From Ruegeria sp. A3M17 (lineage in GTDB: Bacteria; Pseudomonadota; Alphaproteobacteria; Rhodobacterales; Rhodobacteraceae): a stretch of 64,000 nt of DNA. Positions 35,218 to 43,595 of the stretch are shown piece after piece; position 1 is the first letter of the stretch; each line of letters begins with the position of its first letter. Location of the stretch: NCBI RefSeq assembly GCF_003318255.1, contig NZ_QOCF01000036.1, forward strand, positions 38,694-102,693, in the 5' to 3' direction. Both the position numbers and the translations under genes were made by a program. The notes under the pieces were generated by a model that saw only the letters and a program-made list of their open reading frames with translations, did no database searches and was not told the origin of the DNA.

Positions 35218-37449
35218 ATGAGAAAAGCGGAGCTGAACGGAAAGAGAAGGCTTGCGGCGATCGCGGCCGTAGACATGGTTGGTTACAGCCGGCTCATGGA
35301 ACTCGACGAAGTTGGTACGCTCGCGCTGCAAAAGGCGATTCAGGACGAAGTGTTTGGCCCCGCGGTCGAAGAATGCGGTGGGCGCGTCGTCAAGACGACT
35401 GGCGATGGTGCCTTGATCGAGTTCGGCAGTGCGGTCAACGCCGTCCGATGGGCCGCCCAATTTCAACGCGCGATCACCAAAAGAGCACGCGAGATCAGCG
35501 ATGACCGCTGGATCACCTATCGGGTTGGCATCAACGTCGGTGACATTCTTGTTGATGGCGATGACATTTTCGGAGAAGGGGTCAACGTCGCCGCGCGCCT
35601 CGAAGGGTTGGCCGAGCCAGGAGGCATCCTCGTGTCCGAAGCGGTTTTTCGGAATGTCAAAGGCAAGCTCGCCCTCGGATTCGCGGACCAGGGCACTTTG
35701 TCAGTAAAAAACATCTCTGAACCCGTGCATGCCTACAGTGTCCTTCTCGATCCGGGAGATGCGGGCAAAATCGTCGCACGCAAAGAGCGGCTGCGCGTCG
35801 GCCGCCGGAAGTCGTTGATCGCGGCAGTTCTTTGCCTTGCGGCCGTCATCGGCGTATTTGCGGCCAAGGATCTTTTCTTGGACACCGCACCAGGCACGGC
35901 GGGCCTGCTGATCCTACCTTTTGAGTCTGAAGATGGCGGCGATCAAGTCCTTGCCGATGCGGCGACCGAAATGCTGTTTCTGTCTTTCGAGCGGCAGCGC
36001 CATATGCCCATTTCCACCTACAGCACGACTCTGGCCTACGAGGGCGTTGATGTGCCGCTGGACGAGGTCTCGCAAAACCTGGGCCTGCGTTATGTCCTCG
36101 ATGGGTCAGCAGAGACGGCTAAGGGCCAGATCGAAGTGCAGGCGCGTCTGCGTGATACGGAGGAACTGGGTGACAGCACGATCTGGCAGCGGTCCCTGAC
36201 CGGAGATCGGGATCAGTTTCTCGACATGGTCGTAACGCTCAAACTGGGCGCAGCCGGCGCAATGAAACTCAAACTCAATCCCGTTGAACGGACCATTTTT
36301 GAAACGGCGCCAACAGGCAGTCCAGAGGCCTTTCTTGCATTTGCCAAGGCTGAACGTTTGCTCGATAGCAAGGATTTTACGGACATCGGCGAAGCGCTCA
36401 GCCAATATGAACGAGCGATCGAACTGGATCCGGCTTTTGTCGAAGCAAAGCTCGGATATGCGGAAGCCAATTTCAAGGTCTGGGAAGGCAGTTTCAATAC
36501 GATCCGCTTCACACTGGACGCCCTCAAAATTGCAACTGACACTATCGACGAGGTTTTGGAGAACGATCCAAAGCACCCAGTGGCCATTGGCTTGCAGGTC
36601 CAGATGTTGATTCAACACCTCGAACGTGACCGCGCCCTGTCGATTGCGCGAAGTTCCGTGTTCAGCAATCCCAATGAGCCAGTCTTGCGATATGTCCACG
36701 GCCTGAGCTTGACCGCGATAGGTGATTACGACAAGGCGATCGAGGCATTCGAAGAGTTTGAACGGCTGTCGCCCCGGCTGAATTCCGGCGAGAAAGGTGA
36801 TCTTTCTTGGAGCTATCTGCGTGCCGGAGACAGCGACAGGGCACTCACGCTCCTATCGGGGATTCCGGAGGACGAGATAAAAGAACAGCATCTCAGGATT
36901 ATGGCCGATGCACAGTATGAGCAAGGAAACGTCGAGGCCGCCCGAGGCAACATCGAGCGGTTTCTGGTGAACAATGTTTGGCTGAACCTGAATTGGATGA
37001 AACCATGGTTCGATATCTACAAGGATCCGACAGTCTATCAGACGTATGCCGAGGTCATGCTGGGATCTGGCCTGCCGGAGTGGCCGTTCGACTTTCCCAA
37101 AGGGCGGGAAGGCGATCGTATCGAACATGAACAACTCGTTCAGCTGCATTCCGACGAATTCGAGGAAAAGCACACGATTGGACCCTTCGGTGCTCCTTAT
37201 TCCGAAGTGCGGATGCCCGATGGGACGATCTCAATGAACTTCGCCTGGATGAATGGGATATCTTTGACCGGAACATGGCGGATCGCTGGCGATCAGATTT
37301 GTCGCAGACTTCCTTCGGTCCATCAGGGTCGCGAACTCTGCCATTATCTTTATCTTGATCGCGCCCGATCGACTGACGAGACCCTGTTCGTTTCATCTGT
37401 CCTAAACTTCGGTGTTATCAATTCCGAATTCGTTCACGTGAATGATTGA
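35218..37449 (+). CDS. Class III adenylate/guanylate cyclase with membrane segment and TPR region
   Basis: A 743-residue protein. The N-terminal cyclase domain (residues about 10-175) keeps the metal Asp residues D19 (AAVDMVGYSRLM) and D63 (KTTGDGALIEF), base-contacting K59 and D116, and transition-state N123 and R127 (GVNVAARLEG), so it looks catalytically complete and of adenylate type. One hydrophobic segment at about 199-216 follows. The rest has a TolB-like N-terminal region (LLILPFESEDGG) and tetratricopeptide-like helices (YERAIELDPAFVEAKLGYAE). This layout is common in alphaproteobacteria. If the segment spans the membrane, the TPR part is periplasmic. Flanked by IS relics. Confidence 0.88.
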   Translation: MRKAELNGKRRLAAIAAVDMVGYSRLMELDEVGTLALQKAIQDEVFGPAVEECGGRVVKTTGDGALIEFGSAVNAVRWAAQFQRAITKRAREISDDRWITYRVGINVGDILVDGDDIFGEGVNVAARLEGLAEPGGILVSEAVFRNVKGKLALGFADQGTLSVKNISEPVHAYSVLLDPGDAGKIVARKERLRVGRRKSLIAAVLCLAAVIGVFAAKDLFLDTAPGTAGLLILPFESEDGGDQVLADAATEMLFLSFERQRHMPISTYSTTLAYEGVDVPLDEVSQNLGLRYVLDGSAETAKGQIEVQARLRDTEELGDSTIWQRSLTGDRDQFLDMVVTLKLGAAGAMKLKLNPVERTIFETAPTGSPEAFLAFAKAERLLDSKDFTDIGEALSQYERAIELDPAFVEAKLGYAEANFKVWEGSFNTIRFTLDALKIATDTIDEVLENDPKHPVAIGLQVQMLIQHLERDRALSIARSSVFSNPNEPVLRYVHGLSLTAIGDYDKAIEAFEEFERLSPRLNSGEKGDLSWSYLRAGDSDRALTLLSGIPEDEIKEQHLRIMADAQYEQGNVEAARGNIERFLVNNVWLNLNWMKPWFDIYKDPTVYQTYAEVMLGSGLPEWPFDFPKGREGDRIEHEQLVQLHSDEFEEKHTIGPFGAPYSEVRMPDGTISMNFAWMNGISLTGTWRIAGDQICRRLPSVHQGRELCHYLYLDRARSTDETLFVSSVLNFGVINSEFVHVND

Positions 37450-37671
37450 AGGTTAGAACGGCCCTGCTTTCGTTAGTCCAATATCGAGATTGCCTCGTCT
37501 ATCATCAGGCGCCAATGTTGCGGCTAGCTTGGTGTGGTGGATCGTTCAAATCGACTGATGCCGGACGTTTGCCCCCGGCGCCGAATGCTTTGGCAAGGCG
37601 GTAGCATCGATGACCGCTCCGGGTTCGAAGGAGACGTGGGAGGCAGTTCAGAATACGATGGTCAGCCGCCC

Positions 37672-38291
37672 TTACCTTGGCGAGGACGACCCTAAGGAAA
37701 GCATCGCCGCCACGGCTGCGTTCCGGTAGGCCCCAGTCTCACAGGCGTTCTGCGCCAGTTTCTGCTCGGCGAACCGCCGAAACGGACAGATCCGGGTTTG
37801 AATTCCCCTTGCGGGTCGAGTGCGCCTCTTGATGAAACGATGATCCTGTTCGACGATGTTATTGAGGTATTTCCACCTCACCATCTCGATCGGGATCAGA
37901 CAACCAAGGCCTTTGAACAACTTATCGATCACCTTTATGCTGGCAGTATTGGCGCCGCCTTTGTCCATGACGATCTTTCGCGGAATGCCGTTGACCTCCA
38001 GCATCCTGGTAAAGAGCTTTGTGGCGGCCGGTTTATTGCGACGTCGAGGAAGCATGAAATCATGCGTTTTGCCGTATTTTTCGACGGCTCGATAGAGATA
38101 AACCCACGAGCCCTTCACCTTGGTATAAATTCCACCATTCGCCAAGATCGGTCACACGAGCCCTTCCGTCATCGCGCGGCGTCAGCAATGGTTTCTTCCA
38201 GGTCTCGACAGCAGATACCGTAACGGACATCAAAGAAAACTACGAACAGGATCACGTCCTTCGGATACTGCGCGCCTTTGACGTAGATCAT
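37672..38291 (-). pseudogene. IS6-family transposase relic (frameshift and deletion)
   Basis: The minus-strand frame from 38291 reads YPKDVILFVVFFDVRYGI, then CCRDLEETIADA, the N-terminal helix-turn-helix. After a deletion and a frame change it continues as IYTKVKGSWVYLYRAVEKYG, then RKIVMDKGGANTASIKVIDK and KYLNNIVEQDHRFIKRR, the DDE core. The C-terminus is degenerate (HMIRKGQL-type end not recognisable). It is the same subgroup as the relics at 8889, 20702 and 38390 and cannot be functional. Confidence 0.78.
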
Positions 38292-38389
38292 GAACTGGCT
38301 TTCAACTGGTGAATACGGCTGGCCAGCCACCGCCTAACCTGCCCGGCTCCAATGGTTAAAATTGGCCACAGAACCCCTGCGTGTTGGCG

Positions 38390-38821
38390 GTAGGTGGATG
38401 TACCTCTATCGAGCCGTCGACAAAGCGGGAAACACCCTTGATTTCACGTTGCCTGAGTGAAGAAACGGTCCTGCAGAAACAAGGTTCATTGCAAAGGCAC
38501 TTTCGTCAAACGGGATTCCAAGTAAGATCGTAATCGACAAGAGTGGCGGAAAGGCAGCCGTATTCGAGAAGTAACGAAACCTAAAAAAGCTTTGCCTATC
38601 CAACCAAATTACAAACCATCAAATCCAGATTTTTGAACAACATGATCGAGCGGGATCACCGGTTCATCAAACGACGTGACCAGCACATGTGTCGAGTCAA
38701 ATTAATCATTTCCGCATCGGCGATACTGGACGGCACCGAGGCAGTGAACATGATCCGAAAACGGCAATTCGATTTGCCTTTGGGCTCTGGGTTTGGCCAA
38801 ATTTCTGAAGTCGCGGAATAA
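38390..38821 (+). pseudogene. IS6-family transposase relic, opposite orientation
   Basis: The plus strand encodes MYLYRAVDKAGNTLDFTLPE, then a stop, RNGPAETRFIAKALSSNGIP and SKIVIDKSGG. After further damage come LNNMIERDHRFIKRR and AILDGTEAVNMIRKRQF, the family end block. The N-terminal helix-turn-helix is missing. It is divergent to the relic at 37672-38291, with their 5' sides about 100 nt apart, so two copies of one subgroup decayed side by side. Confidence 0.75.
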
Positions 38822-39257
38822 CTGTGTCCAGCGGGTGGACTTTTCAGGCTTCTCTTAATTTTCGCGACGCACCGATTATTGAAACCATCTTGCACGGCCA
38901 ATCTCCGCAAATCATGGGCGCGGTGCCGAAACGCCACAAATATGAATGACAATAATTATTGGCTTTTCGCCGTTTCAGGACAGCATCGCAAACATCATAA
39001 AACCATCATTGCCGAAAAGCACTAAATCACACGCTGCAGCCATTTCGCTCCGGACATCGACCTCTTCCGGATAGAGCAAGCTCACTTCACTTAATTTGAT
39101 TGCTTCATTCCAGACGAGAACGCTTGTTGTTCGACGTTGGAACGGCTGACTTGGCGCACTCCGTATGCTAAGTTGGCTCGGACATTTCATGATCACTCAG
39201 GTGTAGATCGGACAAGATACTTGTCGGATCACGATTCAGATCAATAAACTACATCGA
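38822..39257. other. Intergenic region upstream of the GAF-LuxR gene
   Basis: I see no supported gene in these 436 bases. A 73-residue minus-strand frame (38975-39196) has no ribosome site and no recognised domain. The final 100 bases must contain the promoter of the LuxR-type regulator. Confidence 0.45.
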
Positions 39258-40235
39258 GTGTTTAAGGGATGGTCCAATCACTTGAAACCGTCGATATCGC
39301 AAGAGACAGTCAAGAAATGGCAGCGGATTGTTGATCTGATCGCGCGCGTTGCCGACGTGCCTGCAAGTTTGGTCATGCGCACACATGAACCGTATCATTC
39401 TGTTTTTGTCACCAGCAATTCCGAGGGAAATCCGTATTCCGCTGACCGCCGATTCACACTGAACGAAAAACTATACTGTTACGGTGTTCTGCAGCGAGAT
39501 GGCGAGCTGGCGGTCGAGGATGCAACCTGTGATCCTGAATGGATAGACAATGACGATATGGAACATGGAATGCGGTTCTACATTGGTTACCCCCTAAAAT
39601 GGCCGGACGGATCGATATTTGGCACCATTTGTGTCCTCGACCATCGCCGCAACCGACGCGCCTTGCTGTTTCGTGAAGGCTTGCGGGAGTTTGCGAGGGT
39701 TATTGAGGCCGATCTTGAGTTGCTGGTCGAGATTGAGCGGCGCATTACCCTTGAAACAGAATTGCAGGCGACGCTGGACCAGCTGGAACAGCGAGTTGCC
39801 AACCGCACAGCGGATCTTGAGGAGGCAAATACCGCGCTTCGTGTTCTGCTCGGCAGCGTCGAAACATCACGGGAAGAGTACGACACCAAAATACTACGTC
39901 AGATCAAAGGACTGGTCGTGCCGCATTTGGTCAAATTGCGCAGCAGACTGGAGGGAGATCCCGCCGGACGCGCCTACTTGGAGTTGGCCGAAGAAAGCCT
40001 GAAGTCCATAACCTCAGAAATGAGCGGACAACTCACCACGGTATTCGAGATGTTAACACCTACCGAGCAGGAGATTGCGCAGATGATCATGCGCGGCCAA
40101 ACAACCAAAGACATTGCCCATACGCTTTCGCGCGAACCCAGTACGATCGAGTTTCACCGGAACAATATTCGCTCAAAGCTTGGCTTGCGTCGCAGCGGGC
40201 AGAACCTGAGGAGTTTGCTACTCTCAATGCAATAG
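39258..40235 (+). CDS. GAF-domain LuxR-type transcriptional regulator
   Basis: A 325-residue protein from GTG 39258-39260. An N-terminal GAF domain (residues about 18-165; FTLNEKLYCYGVLQRDGELA and IGYPLKWPDGSIFGTICVLD) is a small-molecule or redox sensor. A coiled coil (about 165-200; TELEATLDQLEQR-like heptads) links it to a helical region. A C-terminal LuxR helix-turn-helix follows (LTPTEQEIAQMIMRGQTTKD, then IAHTLSREPSTIEFHRNNIR). The layout resembles a sensor kinase front fused to a LuxR output. Its gene is followed by a hairpin terminator and then by the metallo-beta-lactamase-fold gene, a candidate target. Confidence 0.87.
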   Translation: MFKGWSNHLKPSISQETVKKWQRIVDLIARVADVPASLVMRTHEPYHSVFVTSNSEGNPYSADRRFTLNEKLYCYGVLQRDGELAVEDATCDPEWIDNDDMEHGMRFYIGYPLKWPDGSIFGTICVLDHRRNRRALLFREGLREFARVIEADLELLVEIERRITLETELQATLDQLEQRVANRTADLEEANTALRVLLGSVETSREEYDTKILRQIKGLVVPHLVKLRSRLEGDPAGRAYLELAEESLKSITSEMSGQLTTVFEMLTPTEQEIAQMIMRGQTTKDIAHTLSREPSTIEFHRNNIRSKLGLRRSGQNLRSLLLSMQ

Positions 40236-40239
40236 AATG

Positions 40240-40254
40240 TGGGGGTCTTCCCCA
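40240..40254 (+). terminator. Hairpin terminator after the LuxR-type gene
   Basis: The arms TGGGG and CCCCA enclose a five-base loop and are followed by TATTTT, five nt after the TAG stop. Short stem but correct position and T-rich tail. Confidence 0.5.
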
Positions 40255-40357
40255 TATTTTACCCATGAAAATTCAATGCCTGTTGAGGCAATCCTGATTG
40301 GTACCCTTGCGTCATCCGAGGACAAGCCCGGATCATTCGACAACAGGGACAAGCGAT

Positions 40358-41350
40358 ATGGATAAAGACGAACTTAATCTGAGACCGACGCTGCTGCGCG
40401 GTGACAAGGACCATTTGGCACCGGGACTGTCGCGCCGATCCTTCTTCATGGCGGCCGGGGCCGCCGGGTTCGGGGGTGCGGCGACTGCCCTGAGTACATC
40501 GCCGGCCGAAGCACAATCCACGGATTGGACCCAGCCGGGCAACAACAACGGTGTGATCGAGCTGCAGAAAACAACCGGCAGTACCGTCGATGGCGCGGTT
40601 GGTATCGACTATTTCGGTCATTGCGCAATCAAGATTACTTCCCCGGGCGGAGCGACAGTTCTCTTCGATCCCTGGCGAGACGATCCGTCGGGCGCGTGGG
40701 GGCTTTGGTTCAAAAACGAATTCCCGGAAACGCCGGTGGACATTTGCATGTCAACGCACACCCATTTCGATCACGACGCCATTCACCGACCAGTTTCGAC
40801 GATGGTACTGGATCGGATGGTAGGTAATTTTGAATTTGCAGACATGAAGATCACAGGCTTTGCTGACAAGCATGTATGTCGGGCACCGGGTTGGTATGAC
40901 TGGACAAACGCGCTGGGTGAGTTCGGTGTACAGGCTTGCCCTCCCGACAATGTCAGCCACATGGATATGGTGGTCTATCTAGTCGAAACCGGCGGCATCC
41001 GCACCTTGATTTGGGGCGACAATCGCCATAATCCGCCAAAGGAATTCTGGGACGCCATCGGTCAGGTCGATGTGTTGACGCTGCCAGTTGACGGATCCCA
41101 GCACATTCTGGATTACCAGCAGGGCAATGACATCGTCACCAAACTCAAGCCAAAAATTATCATTCCAACGCATTACCTGAGTGAGACTACCAGCTATACG
41201 TTGACGACCCTGCAAAACGCAGACGAATGGGTAAAATCGCAAAATAGCTACAAGATGTTAGACACCGCCAGCCTATCACTGGAAGCTGATGACGTTGCCG
41301 GCATGGATCGCGAGTTCCTCTATTTCGGGCATAATGCCCAAACAAGCTGA
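40358..41350 (+). CDS. Tat-exported metallo-beta-lactamase-fold hydrolase
   Basis: About 330 residues. A twin-arginine signal (GLSRRSFFMAAGAAGFGGAA) ending near PAEAQST predicts export of a folded metalloprotein. The catalytic core has STHTHFDHDAIHRP, the His-x-His-x-Asp-His zinc site, and further ligands in WGDNRHN and IPTHYLS. The fold resembles UlaG-like lactonases and phosphodiesterases of the superfamily. I chose ATG 40358-40360, preceded by AGGGAC at a suitable distance; the longer frame overlaps the upstream terminator. Substrate unknown. Tandem hairpins end the gene. Confidence 0.88.
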   Translation: MDKDELNLRPTLLRGDKDHLAPGLSRRSFFMAAGAAGFGGAATALSTSPAEAQSTDWTQPGNNNGVIELQKTTGSTVDGAVGIDYFGHCAIKITSPGGATVLFDPWRDDPSGAWGLWFKNEFPETPVDICMSTHTHFDHDAIHRPVSTMVLDRMVGNFEFADMKITGFADKHVCRAPGWYDWTNALGEFGVQACPPDNVSHMDMVVYLVETGGIRTLIWGDNRHNPPKEFWDAIGQVDVLTLPVDGSQHILDYQQGNDIVTKLKPKIIIPTHYLSETTSYTLTTLQNADEWVKSQNSYKMLDTASLSLEADDVAGMDREFLYFGHNAQTS

Positions 41351-41359
41351 CAACTTAGC

Positions 41360-41406
41360 AGGTGGGGCAACGACGCCCCACCTAATCTGTAGTCTGCGTG
41401 GCAGAC
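41360..41406. terminator. Tandem terminator hairpins after the metallo-beta-lactamase-fold gene
   Basis: The first hairpin pairs AGGTGGGGC (41360-41368) with GCCCCACCT (41375-41383), a perfect 9-bp stem with a 6-base loop. The second pairs GTCTGC with GCAGAC (41392-41406) and is followed by an A-run, which is a T-run for transcripts from the other side. They probably separate this gene from the minus-strand genes beyond. Confidence 0.7.
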
Positions 41407-41603
41407 GCAAAAAATTGAATGGCAATCTATTTTTGGAGTTTGCCGTTATCGCAATGGTGATCGACCCCAATCAAATGCTGCAAGCGGGAGTTTCCGACAC
41501 CAAACACAATTACGAGCTCGGAACAGCCCTTCATGAGACCTGGGGCAATGAACTCTCCGAGGACGGTTCACCCCATCTCGAGCATGTCGAACAATAAGGC
41601 CTA

Positions 41604-41954
41604 CTACTCCCCCATTTCTCCCGCCAGAAACGGTTCAGGACCCTCAACCTCTTCCAGTCGTTTCCCAATGATCATCCAGAACCGATGGCCTGCATTACGC
41701 AAAAAGCAGCAGTCGTAGCCGACAAGCAGCCACAATGCATTGTGCGTGATCAACTCATCCTCAAGAGCTTCTTGTCTGTCGAAGTCCAGATGGTTTGTCG
41801 GCTCATCTAGCACGTAGAAATTCGGGTTTCTGAGCCGTAGTATCAGCATCGCCAAACGCGCAATTTGTCCGCCAGACAGTGCACCGGTTTTGGTGTCTTG
41901 CATCTGTAAGCACCTAAACGTTCCGATCAGGGGCAGTTTTTGTGGCAATGCCAA
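41604..41954 (-). pseudogene. ABC-F ATPase C-terminal fragment
   Basis: The minus-strand frame holds the second half of an ABC ATPase domain: signature LSGGQIARLAMLILRL, Walker B NFYVLDEPTNHLDFDRQEAL, and an H-loop region reading LLVGYDCCFLRNAGHRFWMI where ABC-F proteins have the switch motif S-H-D-R. The Walker A half and the whole first ATPase domain are missing, and the His switch is replaced by Tyr. It is a decayed fragment of an ABC-F gene and not a usable ATPase. Confidence 0.75.
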
Positions 41955-41989
41955 CCCGCCATAGGTGAGGACGCACCACGGCGCTCTGC

Positions 41990-42397
41990 TCAGGCGTCTG
42001 TTGCCTCACCACGTGTCATGATGATCTCGCGGGTGATCTGCCAACGTCCATCTTCAAGCACGAAGTCAATGCTGAGCGAGATGAGCTGATAGCGTCCTGT
42101 CGCGTCGTTCTTTCGGCTGACCACGATGTGCCCATGCGTGTCATCGGCCTCGACCAAGTGATACTTCACCCACGGATTATCGTCTTTCAACGCGCCCATG
42201 TTGTCCTTGATAAACGCCATAAACCCGGTCTTGTCGTTGCGCATCAAGGTGCCATCATTCAACAGAACATAGGTCTGCATGTCGCGGTGATAGAGCTTGT
42301 CCAGAACATCAAAGGAATGCCCTGAGACGCCATGGATCAAACCATCCAATGTCTCTTTGACGGCGGTTGCGTTCGGGTGGTTTTCAGAAATTGCCAT
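41990..42397 (-). CDS. NTF2/SnoaL-like small protein
   Basis: A 135-residue cone-shaped NTF2-like fold candidate: a helix pair at the start (NATAVKETLDGLIHGVSGHS), then LYHRDMQTYVLLNDGTLMRN and strand segments YHLVEADDTHGHIVVSRKND and SLSIDFVLEDGRWQITREII. Family members are small ligand-binding or catalytic proteins with no common function. It has no signal peptide, unlike the related gene 52 nt upstream. The two, with the peroxiredoxin-like gene, form a minus-strand set opposite the TetR gene. Confidence 0.75.
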   Translation of the reverse strand: MAISENHPNATAVKETLDGLIHGVSGHSFDVLDKLYHRDMQTYVLLNDGTLMRNDKTGFMAFIKDNMGALKDDNPWVKYHLVEADDTHGHIVVSRKNDATGRYQLISLSIDFVLEDGRWQITREIIMTRGEATDA

Positions 42398-42448
42398 TAT
42401 AAGACTTTTCTTGGAATCTCGTGTTTCAGGGAGAGTTGGTTATTAGGA

Positions 42449-42916
42449 TCACTCGGTTGTGTAGTTGCTGAACATATCCAGCACAATTTGCCACGGTGCG
42501 TCGTCGTTCTCGCGCTCTAGAACGTAGATGTACGATCCTTCCAGCTCGAATTCCTGGCTTTCAACGGAAGCTTTGGTCACGCCTTTCATGACTGCTTGAG
42601 TGCCATCATCAGAGATGAAAAGGTCTTCAATTGTGTGCGACAGCTCCCCTCTATTCTCGCTCATAAAGGTGATCGTCTGACGGGGCACACCGTCGCGACC
42701 CTGCGCAGGGCGGGTTGCTGGAGCGATCCAGAACGCATCCTCGTCATATAGAGAAATCAGACCGGCTGCGTCATATGTGGCAGCAAGTTCGTTGAAACGA
42801 TCATTGAAGGCGAAAAGGCTTTCGCGTGCTTCGGCTTGAGCTGTCGTTTCGGCAAAAGCTGGCAGCGTCAAAGAAGCAATGACGGCAATAGTAGAGAGGG
42901 CGGATGTCAAGCGCAT
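42449..42916 (-). CDS. Exported NTF2/SnoaL-like protein
   Basis: A 155-residue protein with a clear signal peptide (MRLTSALSTIAVIASLTLPA, cleavage after AFA). The mature part is an NTF2-like domain: ARESLFAFNDRFNELAATYD, GLISLYDEDAFWIAPATRPA and a strand-rich C-terminus, similar in layout to YybH/DUF4440 proteins. It is predicted periplasmic, with function unknown. It sits between the cytoplasmic NTF2-like gene and the peroxiredoxin-like gene; spacing of about 50 nt suits one transcript. Confidence 0.8.
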   Translation of the reverse strand: MRLTSALSTIAVIASLTLPAFAETTAQAEARESLFAFNDRFNELAATYDAAGLISLYDEDAFWIAPATRPAQGRDGVPRQTITFMSENRGELSHTIEDLFISDDGTQAVMKGVTKASVESQEFELEGSYIYVLERENDDAPWQIVLDMFSNYTTE

Positions 42917-42973
42917 GAGCTTGTCCTTTCAATTTAGTATATTAATTTTAGGGCGTTAGATGGAAATTGAGCC

Positions 42974-43510
42974 TTATGCCGCGCGTGTCCCCCGAATGGG
43001 ATAGTTGTTTTCAGGATTGCGGATGAAGCGAAGACCTCCCAGCAGCGTCTTCAGATCGGGCCGTGCAAATGGTGCATTTGAGATATCCGTGACCTGAACT
43101 TGTCCATTGGCATTCACGACGAAAATACCGGGCTCCGCAAAGGGGCGATCCGTTTCTTCTGCGGAACGGGGATCGGACACGTAAAGACCAAGCTCGTGCA
43201 TCTGATTCACGCTCAGATCATAGCCAACCGGATAGCTAGGCTGCACTAGCGCCATCTGGTCTGTTGCTTTGGCTTCCGTATCAGCAGAAACGGCAACGAC
43301 ATCCACTCCAAGAGCATGAAACTCGGGAAGCAGCGCTTCCAGCTCTTTCAGATAGCTGGTGCACATCGGGCAGTGCTTGCCACGATAAATGACGGCAATT
43401 TTCCAATCATGGCCCTCTTGCGGAGTGCCGAGCAAAAGCTCTCCCCCACCTAGCTTGGGGACGGTGACTTCTGGAAACTGTGATCCGGCAGATGTTTTTT
43501 GTGACGACAT
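42974..43510 (-). CDS. Peroxiredoxin-like (AhpC/TSA) thioredoxin-fold protein
   Basis: A 178-residue thioredoxin-fold protein of the AhpC/TSA redoxin group with the active motif GKHCPMCTSYL (Cys 47 and Cys 50). The C-P-M-C pair suggests an intramolecular disulfide like that of thioredoxin, more than the single peroxidatic Cys of classic AhpC. The next block (DVVAVSADTEAKATDQM) is the usual peroxiredoxin strand-helix. The gene starts near the paired 22-bp operators shared with the divergent TetR gene, so it is probably the regulator's main target. Role in peroxide or disulfide handling is inferred. Confidence 0.85.
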   Translation of the reverse strand: MSSQKTSAGSQFPEVTVPKLGGGELLLGTPQEGHDWKIAVIYRGKHCPMCTSYLKELEALLPEFHALGVDVVAVSADTEAKATDQMALVQPSYPVGYDLSVNQMHELGLYVSDPRSAEETDRPFAEPGIFVVNANGQVQVTDISNAPFARPDLKTLLGGLRFIRNPENNYPIRGTRAA

Positions 43511-43526
43511 TTTGCTAGCCCTTGCG

Positions 43527-43595
43527 TTTTGTGATGATCGTTATAAAAATACCAAAAGCGAAACGTCAAGGACTTTTGTAATGACCGTCACAAAA
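43527..43595. promoter_or_regulatory. Two copies of a 22-bp imperfect palindrome, probable TetR operators
   Basis: The 22-bp sites at 43527-43548 and 43574-43595 share 18 of 22 bases; both start TTTTGT, have ATGA in the middle left half and end AAAA. They are partly self-complementary and their starts are 47 bp apart. The first lies in the divergent promoter region of the peroxiredoxin-like gene, and the second spans the start codon of the TetR gene, so the regulator could repress both itself and the redox operon. Confidence 0.7.

Noticed and set aside
38975..39196. A 73-residue minus-strand open frame upstream of the GAF-LuxR gene
   Set aside because: No ribosome site, no recognised domain and no coupling to neighbours; probably chance.
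41289..41597. A 102-residue plus-strand open frame overlapping the end of the metallo-beta-lactamase-fold gene
   Set aside because: It runs through that gene and both terminator hairpins and has no recognisable domain.
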